Assembly: GCA_946894095.1 (NCBI GenBank)
Contig: OX335657.1
Location: 14,632,001 to 14,696,000, forward strand
From: Incurvaria masculella
Taxonomy: Eukaryota > Arthropoda > Insecta > Lepidoptera > Incurvariidae
Reading direction: 5' to 3'
Length of the DNA: 64,000 bases
Part shown: piece by piece, positions 57,201 to 60,855 of the stretch
Position numbering within the stretch: the stretch's first letter is position 1
How the letters are laid out: each line of letters opens with the position of its first letter
The notes under the pieces: model-generated
What the model was told of the DNA's origin: nothing
Database searches by the model: none
The model's input: only the letters and a program-made list of their open reading frames with translations
Program-made: the position numbers and the translations under genes

Positions 57201-57785
57201 TACACGTTCCCCGCATACTTCACGCCATCGCATTTATTCATTGTGCGATTGTACTTGTTGTTTGGGATACGAGCGTGGCGCGTTCTTCTTTCCATCGCAC
57301 ATCATTATGTTGTAGATCTACTTCTCATTTCAGATCAAAGCGCCGCGTAAGGTTGCAGTAACTGTGCCGAGAACTTTCTCGTGTTTGCCGCATACTTCGT
57401 GCCATCGCATTTCTTCATTGTGGGATTATATTAAGCGGTTTGTTTCAGATACGAGTCTGGCGCAAGTTTGCAGTAACCGTGATGGCTCATCGTGCTCGCC
57501 GTAATATTCTTGCTATTTCACATCGTGATGTTGTATGTAGATCTAGTTTTATTTCAGATCCGAGCGCCGTGTTAAATTGCGGTGACCGTGTCGAATTATG
57601 AAATTTCTGGTGTTCGCCGTATATTTCATGCCATCGTATTTCTTGGATTTCTTCATTGTGTGATTCAACTTGTTGTTCCAGATACGAGCGCGTCGCAAGG
57701 TTGCGGTTACCGTGCTGGCGTTTGTTCTCGTATTCGCCGCTTGCTTCTTGCCATCACACGTCTTCATGATGTGGTTCTACTTCTC
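18071..57785 (+). CDS. CCHaR: CCHamide (bombesin-like) neuropeptide receptor gene, five exons seen, 3' end outside window
   Basis: Five exons (18071-18255, 23368-23594, 43993-44123, 45205-45393, 57682-57785) total 836 nt and read as 278 residues plus two bases. All junctions are AG/GT and their phases fit (2, 1, 0, 0, 2). The product is a rhodopsin-family peptide receptor of the plasma membrane, expected to couple a CCHamide neuropeptide to G proteins. Landmarks: N-glycosylation sequons at N5 and N11, TM1 with N43, TM2 with LAMAD and D71, the TM3 cysteine C98, the ADRY motif at 121-124, the loop-2 cysteine C185, and the TM6 motif CFLP at 265-268. TM7 (the NPxxY region) and the C-tail were not found and should lie to the right. 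Assignment to CCHamide receptors rests on family memory of motifs such as ETYIVPV, NTYILSL and KDVSIGVSVFTLTALSADRY. CCHa1R versus CCHa2R is not decided. GC-rich exons stand out from AT-rich introns. Confidence 0.9.
18320..18504 (+). pseudogene. Exon 1 tandem copy 2 (stop codon, donor intact)
   Basis: This is a 185-nt near-identical copy of receptor exon 1, offset 249 bases from the original. It keeps the ATG and the GTGAGT donor, but a TCG to TAG change at codon 12 stops the reading frame. After the stop the frame continues to match TM1 perfectly, with an R to M change near the end (VFVMHK). The copy includes about 65 bases of intron-like spacer with a possible acceptor (AATTCAG) just before it. 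It could be a decayed duplicate or a non-productive cassette exon. Confidence 0.88.
18563..18747 (+). pseudogene. Exon 1 tandem copy 3 (stop codon, donor intact)
   Basis: A 185-nt copy of exon 1 with ATG and donor kept. The codon for Q21 is TAG, so the frame ends before TM1, although TM1 itself remains almost unchanged in sequence. It shares the Q21 stop and the neighbouring R22 to S change with copy 4, so the two descend from a common duplicate. The offset from copy 2 is 243 bases. Confidence 0.87.
18794..18978 (+). pseudogene. Exon 1 tandem copy 4 (stop codon, donor intact)
   Basis: A 185-nt copy with ATG and donor kept, and the same TAG at codon 21 as copy 3. The offset from copy 3 is 231 bases because the spacer lacks a short segment seen after copies 1 and 2. 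One V to L change in TM1 (IFLIGV) is visible. Confidence 0.87.
19037..19339 (+). pseudogene. Exon 1 tandem copy 5, split by a 119-bp inverted-repeat element
   Basis: This copy has an open frame from ATG through TM1 (MELANSLMFDNSTQLY...), then breaks at 19186. The missing 3' part resumes at 19306 and runs to a donor at 19340. The inserted 119 bases are a short foldback element that also occurs at 10889-11006. The 3' segment has several extra substitutions. Without the insertion it would have been the best preserved duplicate. Confidence 0.85.
19187..19305. mobile_element. Short foldback MITE inside exon 1 copy 5
   Basis: An imperfect palindrome with arms beginning TTTCCACCCCCTCCAATTAC and its reverse complement near 19280-19296. 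It matches, in opposite orientation, the element at 10889-11006 over its whole length. It interrupts exon homology precisely, which dates the insertion after the exon duplication. I did not find a clear target duplication. Confidence 0.7.
19386..19455 (+). pseudogene. Exon 1 tandem copy 6, frameshifted and truncated
   Basis: The last copy of the train. One G is missing right after the ATG, giving a frameshift. The N-terminal stretch (VANSSVFDNSTPPY) otherwise resembles copy 1, with an extra His codon, and homology ends at the codon for E24. No donor remains. Confidence 0.82.
19805..19955 (-). mobile_element. SINE body fragment
   Basis: CATTGCCGCTTCGACCATGG and CATTCAATGCGATGATC mark the shared SINE body on the minus strand. 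No head or tail. Confidence 0.65.
20373..20640 (+). mobile_element. SINE with tRNA-like head, 3'-truncated
   Basis: A-box-like TAGCGCAAGGGCG and B box GGTTCGATCC, then GTTCGGAACCCAAGC, a body with GTTGATACCATGCATTGG, stopping at AAGCGGCAATG. Confidence 0.78.
20822..20890. repeat. Solo arm of the 12421-12976 MITE family
   Basis: TTAGCCTGGTTTTC followed by AAGCTAATCAGTAATTGGTG, matching the arms of the element at 12421-12976. Confidence 0.55.
20999..21095 (-). pseudogene. Short LINE 3' fragment
   Basis: It shares the GTTTACGTCCACTGCTGGAC block with 17370-17395 and continues with a few related bases. It is too short to say more. Confidence 0.4.
23273..23295. repeat. AATC microsatellite before exon 2
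   Basis: About five AATC/ATCA units, about 75 bases upstream of the exon 2 acceptor. Confidence 0.7.
23368..23594 (+). CDS. CCHaR: CCHamide receptor exon 2 (TM2, TM3, DRY motif)
   Basis: The acceptor is TTTCTGCAG at 23359-23367 and the donor GTAAGT at 23595. It encodes residues 62-138. TM2 starts YILSLAMADLL with D71, extracellular loop 1 carries the SWPWG motif at 90-94, C98 is the TM3 disulfide cysteine, and TM3 ends in SADRYFAIVDP. KDVSIGVSVFTLTALSADRY is the most diagnostic stretch for CCHamide and bombesin-like receptors. The exon ends after the first base of a Gly codon. Six degraded partial copies follow within about 900 bases. Confidence 0.95.
23637..23740 (+). pseudogene. Exon 2 relic b (3' half)
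   Basis: A degraded copy of the TM3 end of exon 2. Recognisable pieces are GGACGTCAATATTAACG, CTCTCCGTGAACCGCTACGT and a remnant of the region before the donor. No open frame remains. Confidence 0.6.
23783..23913 (+). pseudogene. Exon 2 relic c (3' half, donor-like GTAAAT)
   Basis: The best preserved exon 2 duplicate. It aligns with the functional exon from KDVSIG to HATG, reading about SVFTLTSLSVDRYFAIVN, and is followed by GTAAAT at 23914 and a copy of the first intron bases. The 5' half of the exon is missing and has no acceptor. Confidence 0.8.
23936..24077 (+). pseudogene. Exon 2 relic d
   Basis: It starts with the intron-derived spacer (AAGCCATGTTCAAGGATCCG), then matches the DVSI to HATG portion with many substitutions and a stop (CTCTAGTTCGCG in place of CGCTACTTCGC). 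The donor is lost (GGAAAA). Confidence 0.7.
24078..24130 (+). pseudogene. Exon 2 relic e (short)
   Basis: A short match to DVSIGVSVFT (GTAGATATTGGCGGCTCTGT and GTTCACGGTTACTGAGCTCT) that abuts relic d directly. It looks like a truncated unit. Confidence 0.5.
24190..24319 (+). pseudogene. Exon 2 relic f (donor intact)
   Basis: It matches the exon end from ITFGFSLITLTALSADC to the HATG codons, with R123 of the DRY motif changed to Cys. A short direct repeat (CACCGGTCACCG) sits at the end and a consensus donor GTAAGT follows at 24320. Confidence 0.78.
24360..24460 (+). pseudogene. Exon 2 relic g (donor intact)
   Basis: The last and most decayed unit. It has the spacer part, then GACATCAGTATTGGTGGACC, a deletion of the TM3 core, GTGGACACGCTCAGAATG, and a donor GTAAGT at 24461. 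Confidence 0.65.
24470..26059. other. Intron 2, first part, nothing recognised
   Basis: AT-rich, no repeats recognised beyond the exon 2 relics that end at 24460. Confidence 0.45.
26060..27012. mobile_element. Large inverted-repeat element with arms over 200 bp
   Basis: The left arm (26060-26275) and right arm (about 26735-27012) are inverted, diverged copies. Examples are TATTCTGTGGTTTTTCTTCT against the reverse of 26917-26945, and AATGTTAGTTCGCT against AGCGAACTAACATTTG. Further pieces of the arm (CACCTAAATTGGC) repeat at 26693 and 26990. No protein. Confidence 0.7.
27013..28496. other. Intron 2, nothing recognised
   Basis: GC-richer part near 27470-28110 with short frames on both strands but no known motif. 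The segment 28200-28380 shares blocks with 46310-46450 (TTGGCCAA, TTAGAATTTAATAAAA-type), an unnamed dispersed repeat. Confidence 0.4.
28497..29426. repeat. 270-bp tandem array carrying four copies of a palindromic element
   Basis: GTATTCTTGG recurs at 28501, 28771, 29041 and 29311 (exact 270-base steps). Each unit has a foldback with about 45-bp arms (CGTGTATTCTTGGCATTCAG to TTAAC and back) and a 27-base loop, then about 150 unique bases (CAGATCATAACGCAGTTGCA). The fourth foldback has its loop inverted. Open frames across it are by-products. A single partial copy of the foldback is at 50926-50993. Confidence 0.88.
29524..29918 (+). mobile_element. TTAA-flanked MITE, family A, with an internal foldback
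   Basis: Complete ends as in 5198-5566. About 26 extra bases at 29735-29770 form a small hairpin (AATCGGCAACCATTAGTTGC) by repeating the CTTCTAATCGGCAA block in inverted form. Confidence 0.85.
30493..30722 (+). mobile_element. SINE body, head mostly lost (5S type)
   Basis: CGTGGTTCGGATTCCACGTG is the end of the 5S-type head. The body and the tail GGTCCTGGCATGGCAACTAG follow, ending in an A-rich stretch. Confidence 0.7.
30723..31993. other. Intron 2, nothing recognised
   Basis: A stretch near 31435-31560 shares wording with 58690-58790 (AACTCTGTCTATC, ATTTTGATG), probably a dispersed repeat. Confidence 0.4.
31994..32363 (-). mobile_element. TTAA-flanked MITE, family A, opposite orientation
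   Basis: Starts TTAAGGATGTTCCGACCCAT and ends GGTCGGAACAGCCTTAA, the reverse of the other copies. Confidence 0.85.
32636..32998 (+). mobile_element. SINE with 5S-rRNA-derived head
   Basis: The head contains GCGCGGTTAGG-like bases and TTGGATGGGTGACC, the internal control region of 5S rRNA, then GGCCGTGGTTCGTCTCCCAC, the shared body, and TTCCCATGTGG with the tail. In this SINE class the 5S part supplies a type 1 pol III promoter (known for SINE3). Confidence 0.82.
32999..34029. other. Intron 2, low-complexity GT-rich part
   Basis: 33640-33700 is GTGTG-rich. An inverted pair, CTTCCGACTGTCAAAT and ACTGACAGTCGGAAGG, lies at 33351-33411. Confidence 0.45.
34030..34262 (-). mobile_element. SINE with tRNA-like head, internally deleted
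   Basis: On the minus strand, TAGCCTAGTGGCGCGAGG (A box) and GGTTCAAATCC (B box), then GAGCTGCTCC, a gap in the body, GGTCCTGGAATGTGC and the tail. Confidence 0.75.
34282..36237 (-). mobile_element. SINE with tRNA-like head expanded into a tandem array
   Basis: Tail and body occupy 34282-34575 (CATTGCCGCTTCGACC, CAATGCGATGGTACCAATCC). The head, which normally is about 85 bases, is repeated 23 times to 36237. The first and last units are full length (A box and B box). The 21 between lack 15 bases. Confidence 0.85.
34577..36237. repeat. 71-bp tandem array derived from a SINE head
   Basis: Counted from the landmark TCGGTATTGAACC (34681, then every 71 bases to 36172) there are 22 copies, plus an 86-base founder at 34595. 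Internal units read CAGTCTACGAGCC where the founder has a 15-base longer segment holding the A box. The B box (GGTATTGAACC, minus strand) is kept in every unit. Units 8, 14, 18 and 22 carry GCTAGG instead of GGTAGG, so the array grew in blocks. Confidence 0.92.
36557..36835 (-). repeat. Interspersed repeat family C
   Basis: TTTTTAGGGTCCCGTACCCA to CGTGTGCAAGTCCAGTC, a near-complete copy on the minus strand. Confidence 0.78.
36845..37112 (-). mobile_element. SINE with 5S-rRNA-derived head
   Basis: On the minus strand, CGGTTAGGTTCTGGATGGGT marks the 5S part and GGCCGTGGTTCGGATTCCAC its end. The body follows. The tail is lost at the junction with a family C repeat. Confidence 0.8.
38541..38587. 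repeat. Perfect 19-bp hairpin
   Basis: TTAAAATCCTAGTAGCTGG and its exact reverse complement are separated by nine bases (AGAGGGTGA). No following T-run. It stands alone. Confidence 0.8.
39527..39780 (+). repeat. Interspersed repeat family C
   Basis: CCGCCAAGTGCGAGTGGGAC to GGGTACGGAACCCTAAAAA, a complete copy. Confidence 0.8.
40122..40262 (+). mobile_element. SINE 3' fragment
   Basis: GTGGTCGAAGCGGCAAAG to an A-run, with GGTCCCGGCATGGTAC. No head. Confidence 0.65.
40690..41100 (+). mobile_element. Family B MITE, old degraded copy
   Basis: It matches family B at GGGGCTAATTTATTGG, GCACAAAATCGTACTACTGC and AAAGAAAAAGACAGGCTTCG, and at later landmarks (GCGCGCAAAAA), with many changes. The long open frame at 40580-40894 is not a gene but this element. 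Confidence 0.65.
41146..41230. repeat. Solo arm of the 12421-12976 MITE family
   Basis: GGTTTTCACCAAGTGCTGAT and ACTAAAGTGCTGATTATCTT match the left arm of 12421-12976 in the same order. Confidence 0.65.
41231..43199. other. Intron 2, late part
   Basis: 42335-42450 is a GC-rich block (CCCGGCTCCGCTCGGGTCAA), with its inverse wording (CCGAGCGGAGCCGGGAAGC) at 46050-46068, a shared repeat end. No gene. Confidence 0.4.
43200..43875 (-). pseudogene. Decayed LINE RT fragment upstream of exon 3
   Basis: On the minus strand near 43868-43750 it reads RFPQGSHLGPLMFIIFINNL and, after a stop, LAFVDDINILCEFQSS, which are RT palm motifs with FVDD in place of Y/FADD. Downstream pieces (FGTPNI and AFGERS near 43395-43295) fit a decayed thumb. 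Many stops. It ends about 120 bases before exon 3. Confidence 0.72.
43993..44123 (+). CDS. CCHaR: CCHamide receptor exon 3 (intracellular loop 2 end, TM4)
   Basis: The acceptor is TTGTTACAG ending at 43992 and the donor is GTACTG at 44124. It encodes residues 139-181. The basic segment GSRRATR leads into TM4, AASAIWVLAALLALPAYFGS, with the conserved W155 and P164, followed by the start of extracellular loop 2, which has a sequon at N177. No duplicate copies of this exon were seen on either side. The flanking DNA upstream is a LINE relic. Confidence 0.94.
44124..45204. other. Intron 3, nothing recognised
   Basis: The shortest intron, 1081 bases, AT-rich, no mobile element recognised. Confidence 0.6.
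45205..45393 (+). CDS. CCHaR: CCHamide receptor exon 4 (extracellular loop 2, TM5)
   Basis: The acceptor is TTTTCTCCTCAG ending at 45204 and the donor GTGAGC at 45394. It encodes 63 codons, residues 182-244. C185 in FLVCYPYP pairs with C98, TM5 is ARFVLYYSLPLAVIALFYMM, and the exon ends in intracellular loop 3 (SARNVPGELQGTQRQ). The codons are GC-rich compared with the flanks. A TTAA-flanked MITE begins only about 60 bases after the donor. Confidence 0.95.
45453..45957 (+). mobile_element. Family B MITE just after exon 4
   Basis: Starts TTAAGGTGATCCTTCCCGAG 60 bases after the exon 4 donor, and its right end is lost at about 45957. No host function is evident. Confidence 0.75.
46598..46640. 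repeat. AT-rich ATAGATAAT short tandem
   Basis: Three to four imperfect ATATAGATAATA units. Confidence 0.6.
46782..46870 (+). mobile_element. SINE tRNA-like head
   Basis: GCGGCTCGTATCTCAGGCG (A-box region) and GGTTCAAATCCCGGCCCC (B box), followed by CATTCACCATT and a partial body. Confidence 0.75.
46900..47240 (-). mobile_element. SINE head in opposite orientation, split by a palindromic MITE
   Basis: The minus-strand head begins at GAGCGGCTCGAAGC (47240) and continues after an insert at about 47032-47205 with CCTGCAGG and GGTTATGGGTTCAATGCCCG. The insert has inverted ends built on CTATTCTGGAATTCCGTGAT and ATTACGGAAATCCAGTGATAG. Confidence 0.7.
47690..48071 (+). mobile_element. SINE with well-preserved 5S-rRNA-derived head
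   Basis: The head has GAGGTTAAGCAACG and GTCTTGGATGGGTGACC, close to the A box, intermediate element and C box of 5S rRNA, then GGCCGTGGTTCGGATTCCAC, the body (GGTACCATCGCATTGGATG) and an A-tail at 48060. This is the best reference copy in the window. Confidence 0.87.
48385..48470 (+). mobile_element. SINE head fragment (5S type)
   Basis: GCCGTGGCTTAGTCACCACG and AAAACTGTAGGCTCTC match the 5S-head/body junction of 47690-48071. Confidence 0.5.
48471..49466. other. Intron 4, nothing recognised
   Basis: No repeats or coding recognised. Confidence 0.45.
49467..49672 (+). mobile_element. SINE body and A-tail, head missing
   Basis: TCGCATTGGATGAAAAGATG through GGTCCTGGCATGGCACC to a poly-A run that runs into a family C repeat. 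Confidence 0.8.
49685..49976 (-). repeat. Interspersed repeat family C
   Basis: TTTTTTAGGTTTCCGTACCC to CGACTCGCACTTGGCCGG, minus strand, directly after a SINE tail. Confidence 0.8.
50103..50475. mobile_element. Inverted-repeat element with long arms
   Basis: GGAGGTAATGACATTTTTCG and GTCACGATAAGGTAAATGGC at the left are reversed at 50420-50468 (CAGCCATTTACGTAATCG, GTCGCGACCTCC). One arm of the same family stands alone at 13543-13680. Confidence 0.65.
50476..52021. other. Intron 4, GC-richer block with short frames
   Basis: Frames at 50671-50904 (-), 50753-51037 (+), 51180-51443 (+) and 51207-51431 (-) lie here. The second runs into the half palindrome at 50926. None has a recognisable domain. 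GATTCAGCTAT is repeated three times at 51825-51853. Confidence 0.4.
50926..50993 (+). repeat. Half copy of the palindrome from 28497-29426
   Basis: GTATTCTTGGCATTCCGTCA through AACAGAAGAAGAATTTACTT, one arm and the loop only, in the orientation of the first three copies at 28.5 kb. Confidence 0.75.
52022..52567 (-). mobile_element. Family B MITE copy with a small AT-rich insertion
   Basis: Starts TTAAGGTGGGCCTTCCCG and ends near GTTAGTCCCGTCGGGCATG. An AT-rich segment of about 28 bases at 52473-52500 splits the otherwise colinear match. Confidence 0.75.
52568..53230. other. Intron 4, nothing recognised
   Basis: No signal up to the 78-bp repeats. Confidence 0.45.
53231..53580. repeat. 78-bp tandem repeat, about 4.7 copies
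   Basis: The landmark GTATGGGAAC falls at 53261, 53339 and 53417, with degraded forms at 53496 and 53574. Each unit has CCGTACCACGAGTTTTT and TATAGCACTGAATGTGAGC. Open frames on the minus strand are repeats of repeats, not proteins. Confidence 0.88.
53600..54180 (+). pseudogene. Decayed LINE RT fragment
   Basis: Around 53788-53850, in broken frames, it reads SLDITKAFD and LLSKLPCFGFPRT, the RT motif that is normally SLDISKAFDxVWH followed by LLxKLPxFGFP. The flanks before and after match the same protein only weakly. An open frame of 130 codons (53419-53811) across this region is a shadow that partly runs through the 78-bp repeats. Confidence 0.55.
54616..54939 (-). pseudogene. LINE RT N-terminal fragment
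   Basis: A 107-codon frame reads NQIFSESIYPNVLKQTRVCP, IYKGTGEKCDSKNYRPISIS and SISNSV, the conserved start of non-LTR RT domains (PxxLKxAxVxPIYKxGxxxxxxNYRPISLL). The catalytic YADD region is absent. Confidence 0.82.
54940..57168. other. Intron 4, last part
   Basis: Only the SINE at 56041-56255 is recognised. The segment directly before the exon 5 relics (57000-57150) is slightly GC-richer. Confidence 0.45.
56041..56255 (+). mobile_element. tRNA-Leu-like SINE, best copy
   Basis: CAGGTGGCGAAATTGGTTAG (A box), GCTGGTTCGAATCCAGCC (B box), and a tail with TTAATGTGTCCTTGCTTCAC. About 75 bases precede the head (TTAGTAGGAGACATTAATTA), shared in inverse with 4100-4135. Confidence 0.75.
57169..57266 (+). 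pseudogene. Exon 5 relic a (acceptor intact)
   Basis: Preceded by TTTTTCTTATTTCAG, it begins ATCCGAGCGCTCCGTAAGGT, matching the IRARRKV start of exon 5. It then follows exon 5 with indels through a TTCCCCGCATACTTC segment to a decayed WFYF end. Confidence 0.72.
57267..57333 (+). pseudogene. Exon 5 relic b (acceptor lost, internal deletion)
   Basis: It starts ATACGAGCGTGGCGC and jumps to CCATCGCACATCATTATG, so the TM6 core is deleted. The preceding bases are GGG rather than CAG. Its 3' end, GATCTACTTCTCATTTCAG, forms the acceptor of the next copy. Confidence 0.65.
57334..57448 (+). pseudogene. Exon 5 relic c (acceptor intact)
   Basis: It starts ATCAAAGCGCCGCGTAAGGT, continues through GCAGTAACTGTGCCG and CGTGTTTGCCGCATACTTC, and ends in a decayed MMWFYF region that becomes the next acceptor (GTTTGTTTCAG). 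Confidence 0.75.
57449..57557 (+). pseudogene. Exon 5 relic d (acceptor intact)
   Basis: It starts ATACGAGTCTGGCGCAAG and keeps GTAACCGTGATGGC and a CACATCGTGATGTTGTATG end. Stops and frame breaks are present. It ends in TTTTATTTCAG. Confidence 0.73.
57558..57681 (+). pseudogene. Exon 5 relic e (acceptor intact)
   Basis: It starts ATCCGAGCGCCGTGTTAA (a stop at the R-K position) and keeps GCGGTGACCGTGTCG and GTGTTCGCCGTATATTTC. Its last bases are the pyrimidine tract and CAG that serve the functional exon 5. Confidence 0.75.
57682..57785 (+). CDS. CCHaR: CCHamide receptor exon 5 (loop 3 end, TM6)
   Basis: The acceptor is TTGTTGTTCCAG ending at 57681 and the donor GTGAGT at 57786. It encodes residues 245-278 plus two bases. 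IRARRKVAVTVLAF enters TM6, followed by VFAACFLPSHVF with the Fxx-C-x-x-P signature, and MMWFYF toward loop 3. It is the last of about six tandem copies and the only one with an intact frame. The following exon was not found in the remaining 6.2 kb. Confidence 0.93.
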
Positions 57786-58235
57786 GTGAGTGTCATCATA
57801 TTTACTTCCTCAATAGTCCTAAGCCTAAACATCCGGACCGAGATTATTCGTCCTAAAAGTGTTAGAAATGGTTGATCACATTATATTTTGTAAAATTTAA
57901 AATAAAATATTAATTATTAATAAAAACAAACATTACCAACGCTCTATTTCTGGCTGCCGGGCTTAACCTAAGACAATAAAAACTTCCATGAATAAAAAAA
58001 ATCAAGCCACAATGTTGATCTTATTGGATATTATCGAATATTATCGGAAGTTTTCGGAATTATGAAATATTTTCCCTGACGGATACAAGAATTCTGATTC
58101 CCTCGATTTCCTAGGATAGCAGTTATTTAAAGACCGATTCAGCGAAAATAGAGGTCGAAATTGTATTCATGTCTTCACAGCTTTTAAATCAGCCGAAAGT
58201 ATTTTCCAGCCGGAATGTTGAGACTTTAAAATGTG

Positions 58236-58260
58236 TAAAAAGAGAAAGAGAGAGAGAGAC
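58236..58260. repeat. GA microsatellite
   Basis: AAAAAGAGAAAGAGAGAGAG, purine-only tract of about 24 bases. Confidence 0.65.
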
Positions 58261-58842
58261 TTTTTGATGTTTTTGTTAAAATATAATTTTCAAATTAATA
58301 ATATCTATTAAGTTTACACTTATAGGTTTTCGATCGTTTTAATCCAAATGTTTGTTTTCAAAATAGTTAGAGGTCTGGGACATCCAAATTTGCAATGCAC
58401 AAATGTTTGAAAAGAACTAATTTTAATCTTTTTCAATGTATGTAATTAGTTCAAAAGGTAAACACATACCAACATGTTGTACTCATGTGTTTATTTAGTC
58501 TAAAATTACGGCGTAGATAAGTATTTTTGGTTAAAACGGCCTTACATAGTCCAAGGCTCTAGGATTGTATAGTAAGGTAGGTTAATAAATGCAGTCTTAT
58601 TTACTTTTCTTATTTTTACATACAAACAATATTTTCAATTTAAAAATATAAATACACATAATTTTCACACAATTCATGTTAATATTATAAATTCGAAAGT
58701 AACCTTGTCTATCTATTACGTTTTCACGCCTGAACCGTTGAACCAATTTTGATGTAATTTGGTAAAGAAAGAGTCTACACCTAGAGAATGGATATAATGC
58801 ACGGTGACTTCCTTTTGTTGCAAACATTATACTCAAAGAGGG

Positions 58843-59149
58843 TAAACAAGTGCGAGTCGGACTTGCACACTAAGGGTTCCGTACCATCGTACAAGATTTA
58901 ACACAAAACAATCACGTTTTTTTGTGTGTGGTCCCCCTTTAATTTTTAATATTTTTTAATTTTACCTATTTGTTGTTATAACGGCTAAATAAATACATAC
59001 TCTGTAAAAATTTCAGCTGCCTACCTATTACGGTTCATGAGATACAGCCCTGTGACAGACGGACGGAAGGACGGACGAACGGACGGACGGACAGCCGAGG
59101 CTTAGTAATAGGGTTCCGTTTTAACCCTTTGGGTACGGAACCCTAAAAA
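58843..59149 (+). repeat. Interspersed repeat family C, longest copy
   Basis: AAACAAGTGCGAGTCGGAC to GGTACGGAACCCTAAAAAG with an expanded GGAC/GGAA run at 59060-59092. Confidence 0.82.
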
Positions 59150-59897
59150 GGGAGATGAAAGTTTGTATGGCGACCTCGCATAACATTAAATGTTAGCTTC
59201 ACCCCGATATTGTGCCGAAACGACATTGACTCGAGCTCACCTAGTTATTCATATTTGCTTGCAGATAAAATCAAGCTCAAATTACTCTTAAAGTTAAAAA
59301 AGGCAGGTCCATCAGTGGCTAATGCCCCCTAGGCACACTTTTTAAAGGATACAAAGTTCTTTTTGTGTAACGGTACACAGTAAATTAATTAAATCTTTAC
59401 ACAGCGAGGTATACCCGTATGCAATACCTTTTGGTGAACTGAGGACGCAAGAATTTAATTCAGTGAACACGCAAAGGACGTGTACATAAATCGGACCCGA
59501 GTCGCCGCCGGCTATTGGGCAATAGAGTCGGTTATTCCGGCAGCATCCACGCAGCTACATTCATTTGTTTATTTCGCACAAGTAATGCTAATGGGGCCGA
59601 AACGGCTGACGTGGTATTTGATTATGAGATGGGGCGGAACGGCGAGTCGTTACTGGAATGCCTATTCCGAAGTAATATGCGACTAGAGGTGACCGCAGCT
59701 TCGCTTGCCTGAAGTTCTGATTAAAAACACTCGAGCTTTCTCCGGCTTACCTAATGTTTAACGCCACTGCTTACTGCTCAGACAATTTAGAGTGATGATA
59801 AGCCAATCATATGGAGATGTCACGTAGATACAAACTGCACTAAAATCAGGTAAGTGTTTCCCATGCAATCGGAGAGAAAGACTGACTAAAAAAAAAT

Positions 59898-60150
59898 TAC
59901 CGCTGTAGTAAAAAATAAAATATAAACTAAATTAATTATAAATTGTCGTGAAACAAGCTAGGTTTGATGACTAATCTTCTTAAGTTGTTTATATTTTATC
60001 AATCCACCTCAAAATTTATTGTATAAAAACGCGCCAAATATTCGATCTTTCGGACCTTATTATGACATAGAAATCAAACAATATTTTACAATTCCACTGG
60101 TCATCAGACATTTAGTTCGATCAAATAAAGCTGTTTTGAGTAGAATTTTG
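59898..60150 (+). mobile_element. Family B MITE, internal fragment
   Basis: It matches the central and right part of family B (TCGTGAAACAAGCTAGG, CTTTCGGACCTTATTATG, GGTCATCAGACATTTAGTTC), with both ends missing. Confidence 0.6.
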
Positions 60151-60496
60151 ACTACGTCAAAATGCACATGTCTGAGCACATACCACGGTAGGTCCCAAGG
60201 GGGGAGGGAGTCAATAATTGGGTAAAATCGGTCCCGTAGTATGGTTACGAGTTCTCTGGACTCTCTGTGACATCTCGTTTCCGTTTAATCATTTCGTTTG
60301 TGCATTGCTTTTCGGTTATTCAACGTTCCCTAGGGGGCGGCCATGTCTCGAAGACTTTCTCTTTGAGTCCTTTGACCTTCTCTGTGTGGCAATGTAGCTC
60401 CGAAATGGATGTGCCGATGTATAACTGTTATGAGATGTGCATAATTATAATCAATGTCATCTGTGCTTTAATCGGGGACGCATCATAAAGTCCAAA

Positions 60497-60779
60497 AACC
60501 GGCCAAGTATTAGTCGGACTCGCACACGAAGGGTTCCGTACCATCGTAAAAGATTAAAAATAAATCAGATATTTTGTATGGGGCCCCCCTTTAATTTTTA
60601 TTATTTTTTAATTTTACCTATTTGTTGTTATAGCGGCAAAATAAATACATAATCTGTGAAAATGTCAGCTGCCTACCTATTACGGTTCATGAGATACAGC
60701 CCTGTGACAGACGGACGGACAGCGGAGGCTTAGTAATAGGGTTCCGTTTTCACCCTTTGGGTACGGAACCCTAAAAAGC
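60497..60779 (+). repeat. Interspersed repeat family C
   Basis: ACCGGCCAAGTATTAGTCGG to GGTACGGAACCCTAAAAAG, complete. Confidence 0.82.
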
Positions 60780-60833
60780 ACAAAGTTCAAAACCCATACC
60801 GTCCAAAACACTTAAGAATTCGGATATTTTCAA

Positions 60834-60855
60834 TTAGGTTAGGTTAGGTTAGGTT
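60834..60855. repeat. Interstitial TTAGG telomere-type repeat
   Basis: Four perfect TTAGG units and one TTATG. This is the telomere repeat of most insects. A 13-base C-run lies at about 60919-60931. Confidence 0.8.

Noticed and set aside
57086..57361. 91-codon plus frame before exon 5
   Set aside because: It crosses several exon 5 relics in a frame different from the receptor's, so it is not a protein.
59480..59712. Two overlapping plus-strand frames near the right end
   Set aside because: Neither reads as a GPCR TM7 or any family I know. Overlap in two frames points to chance in a GC-richer patch.
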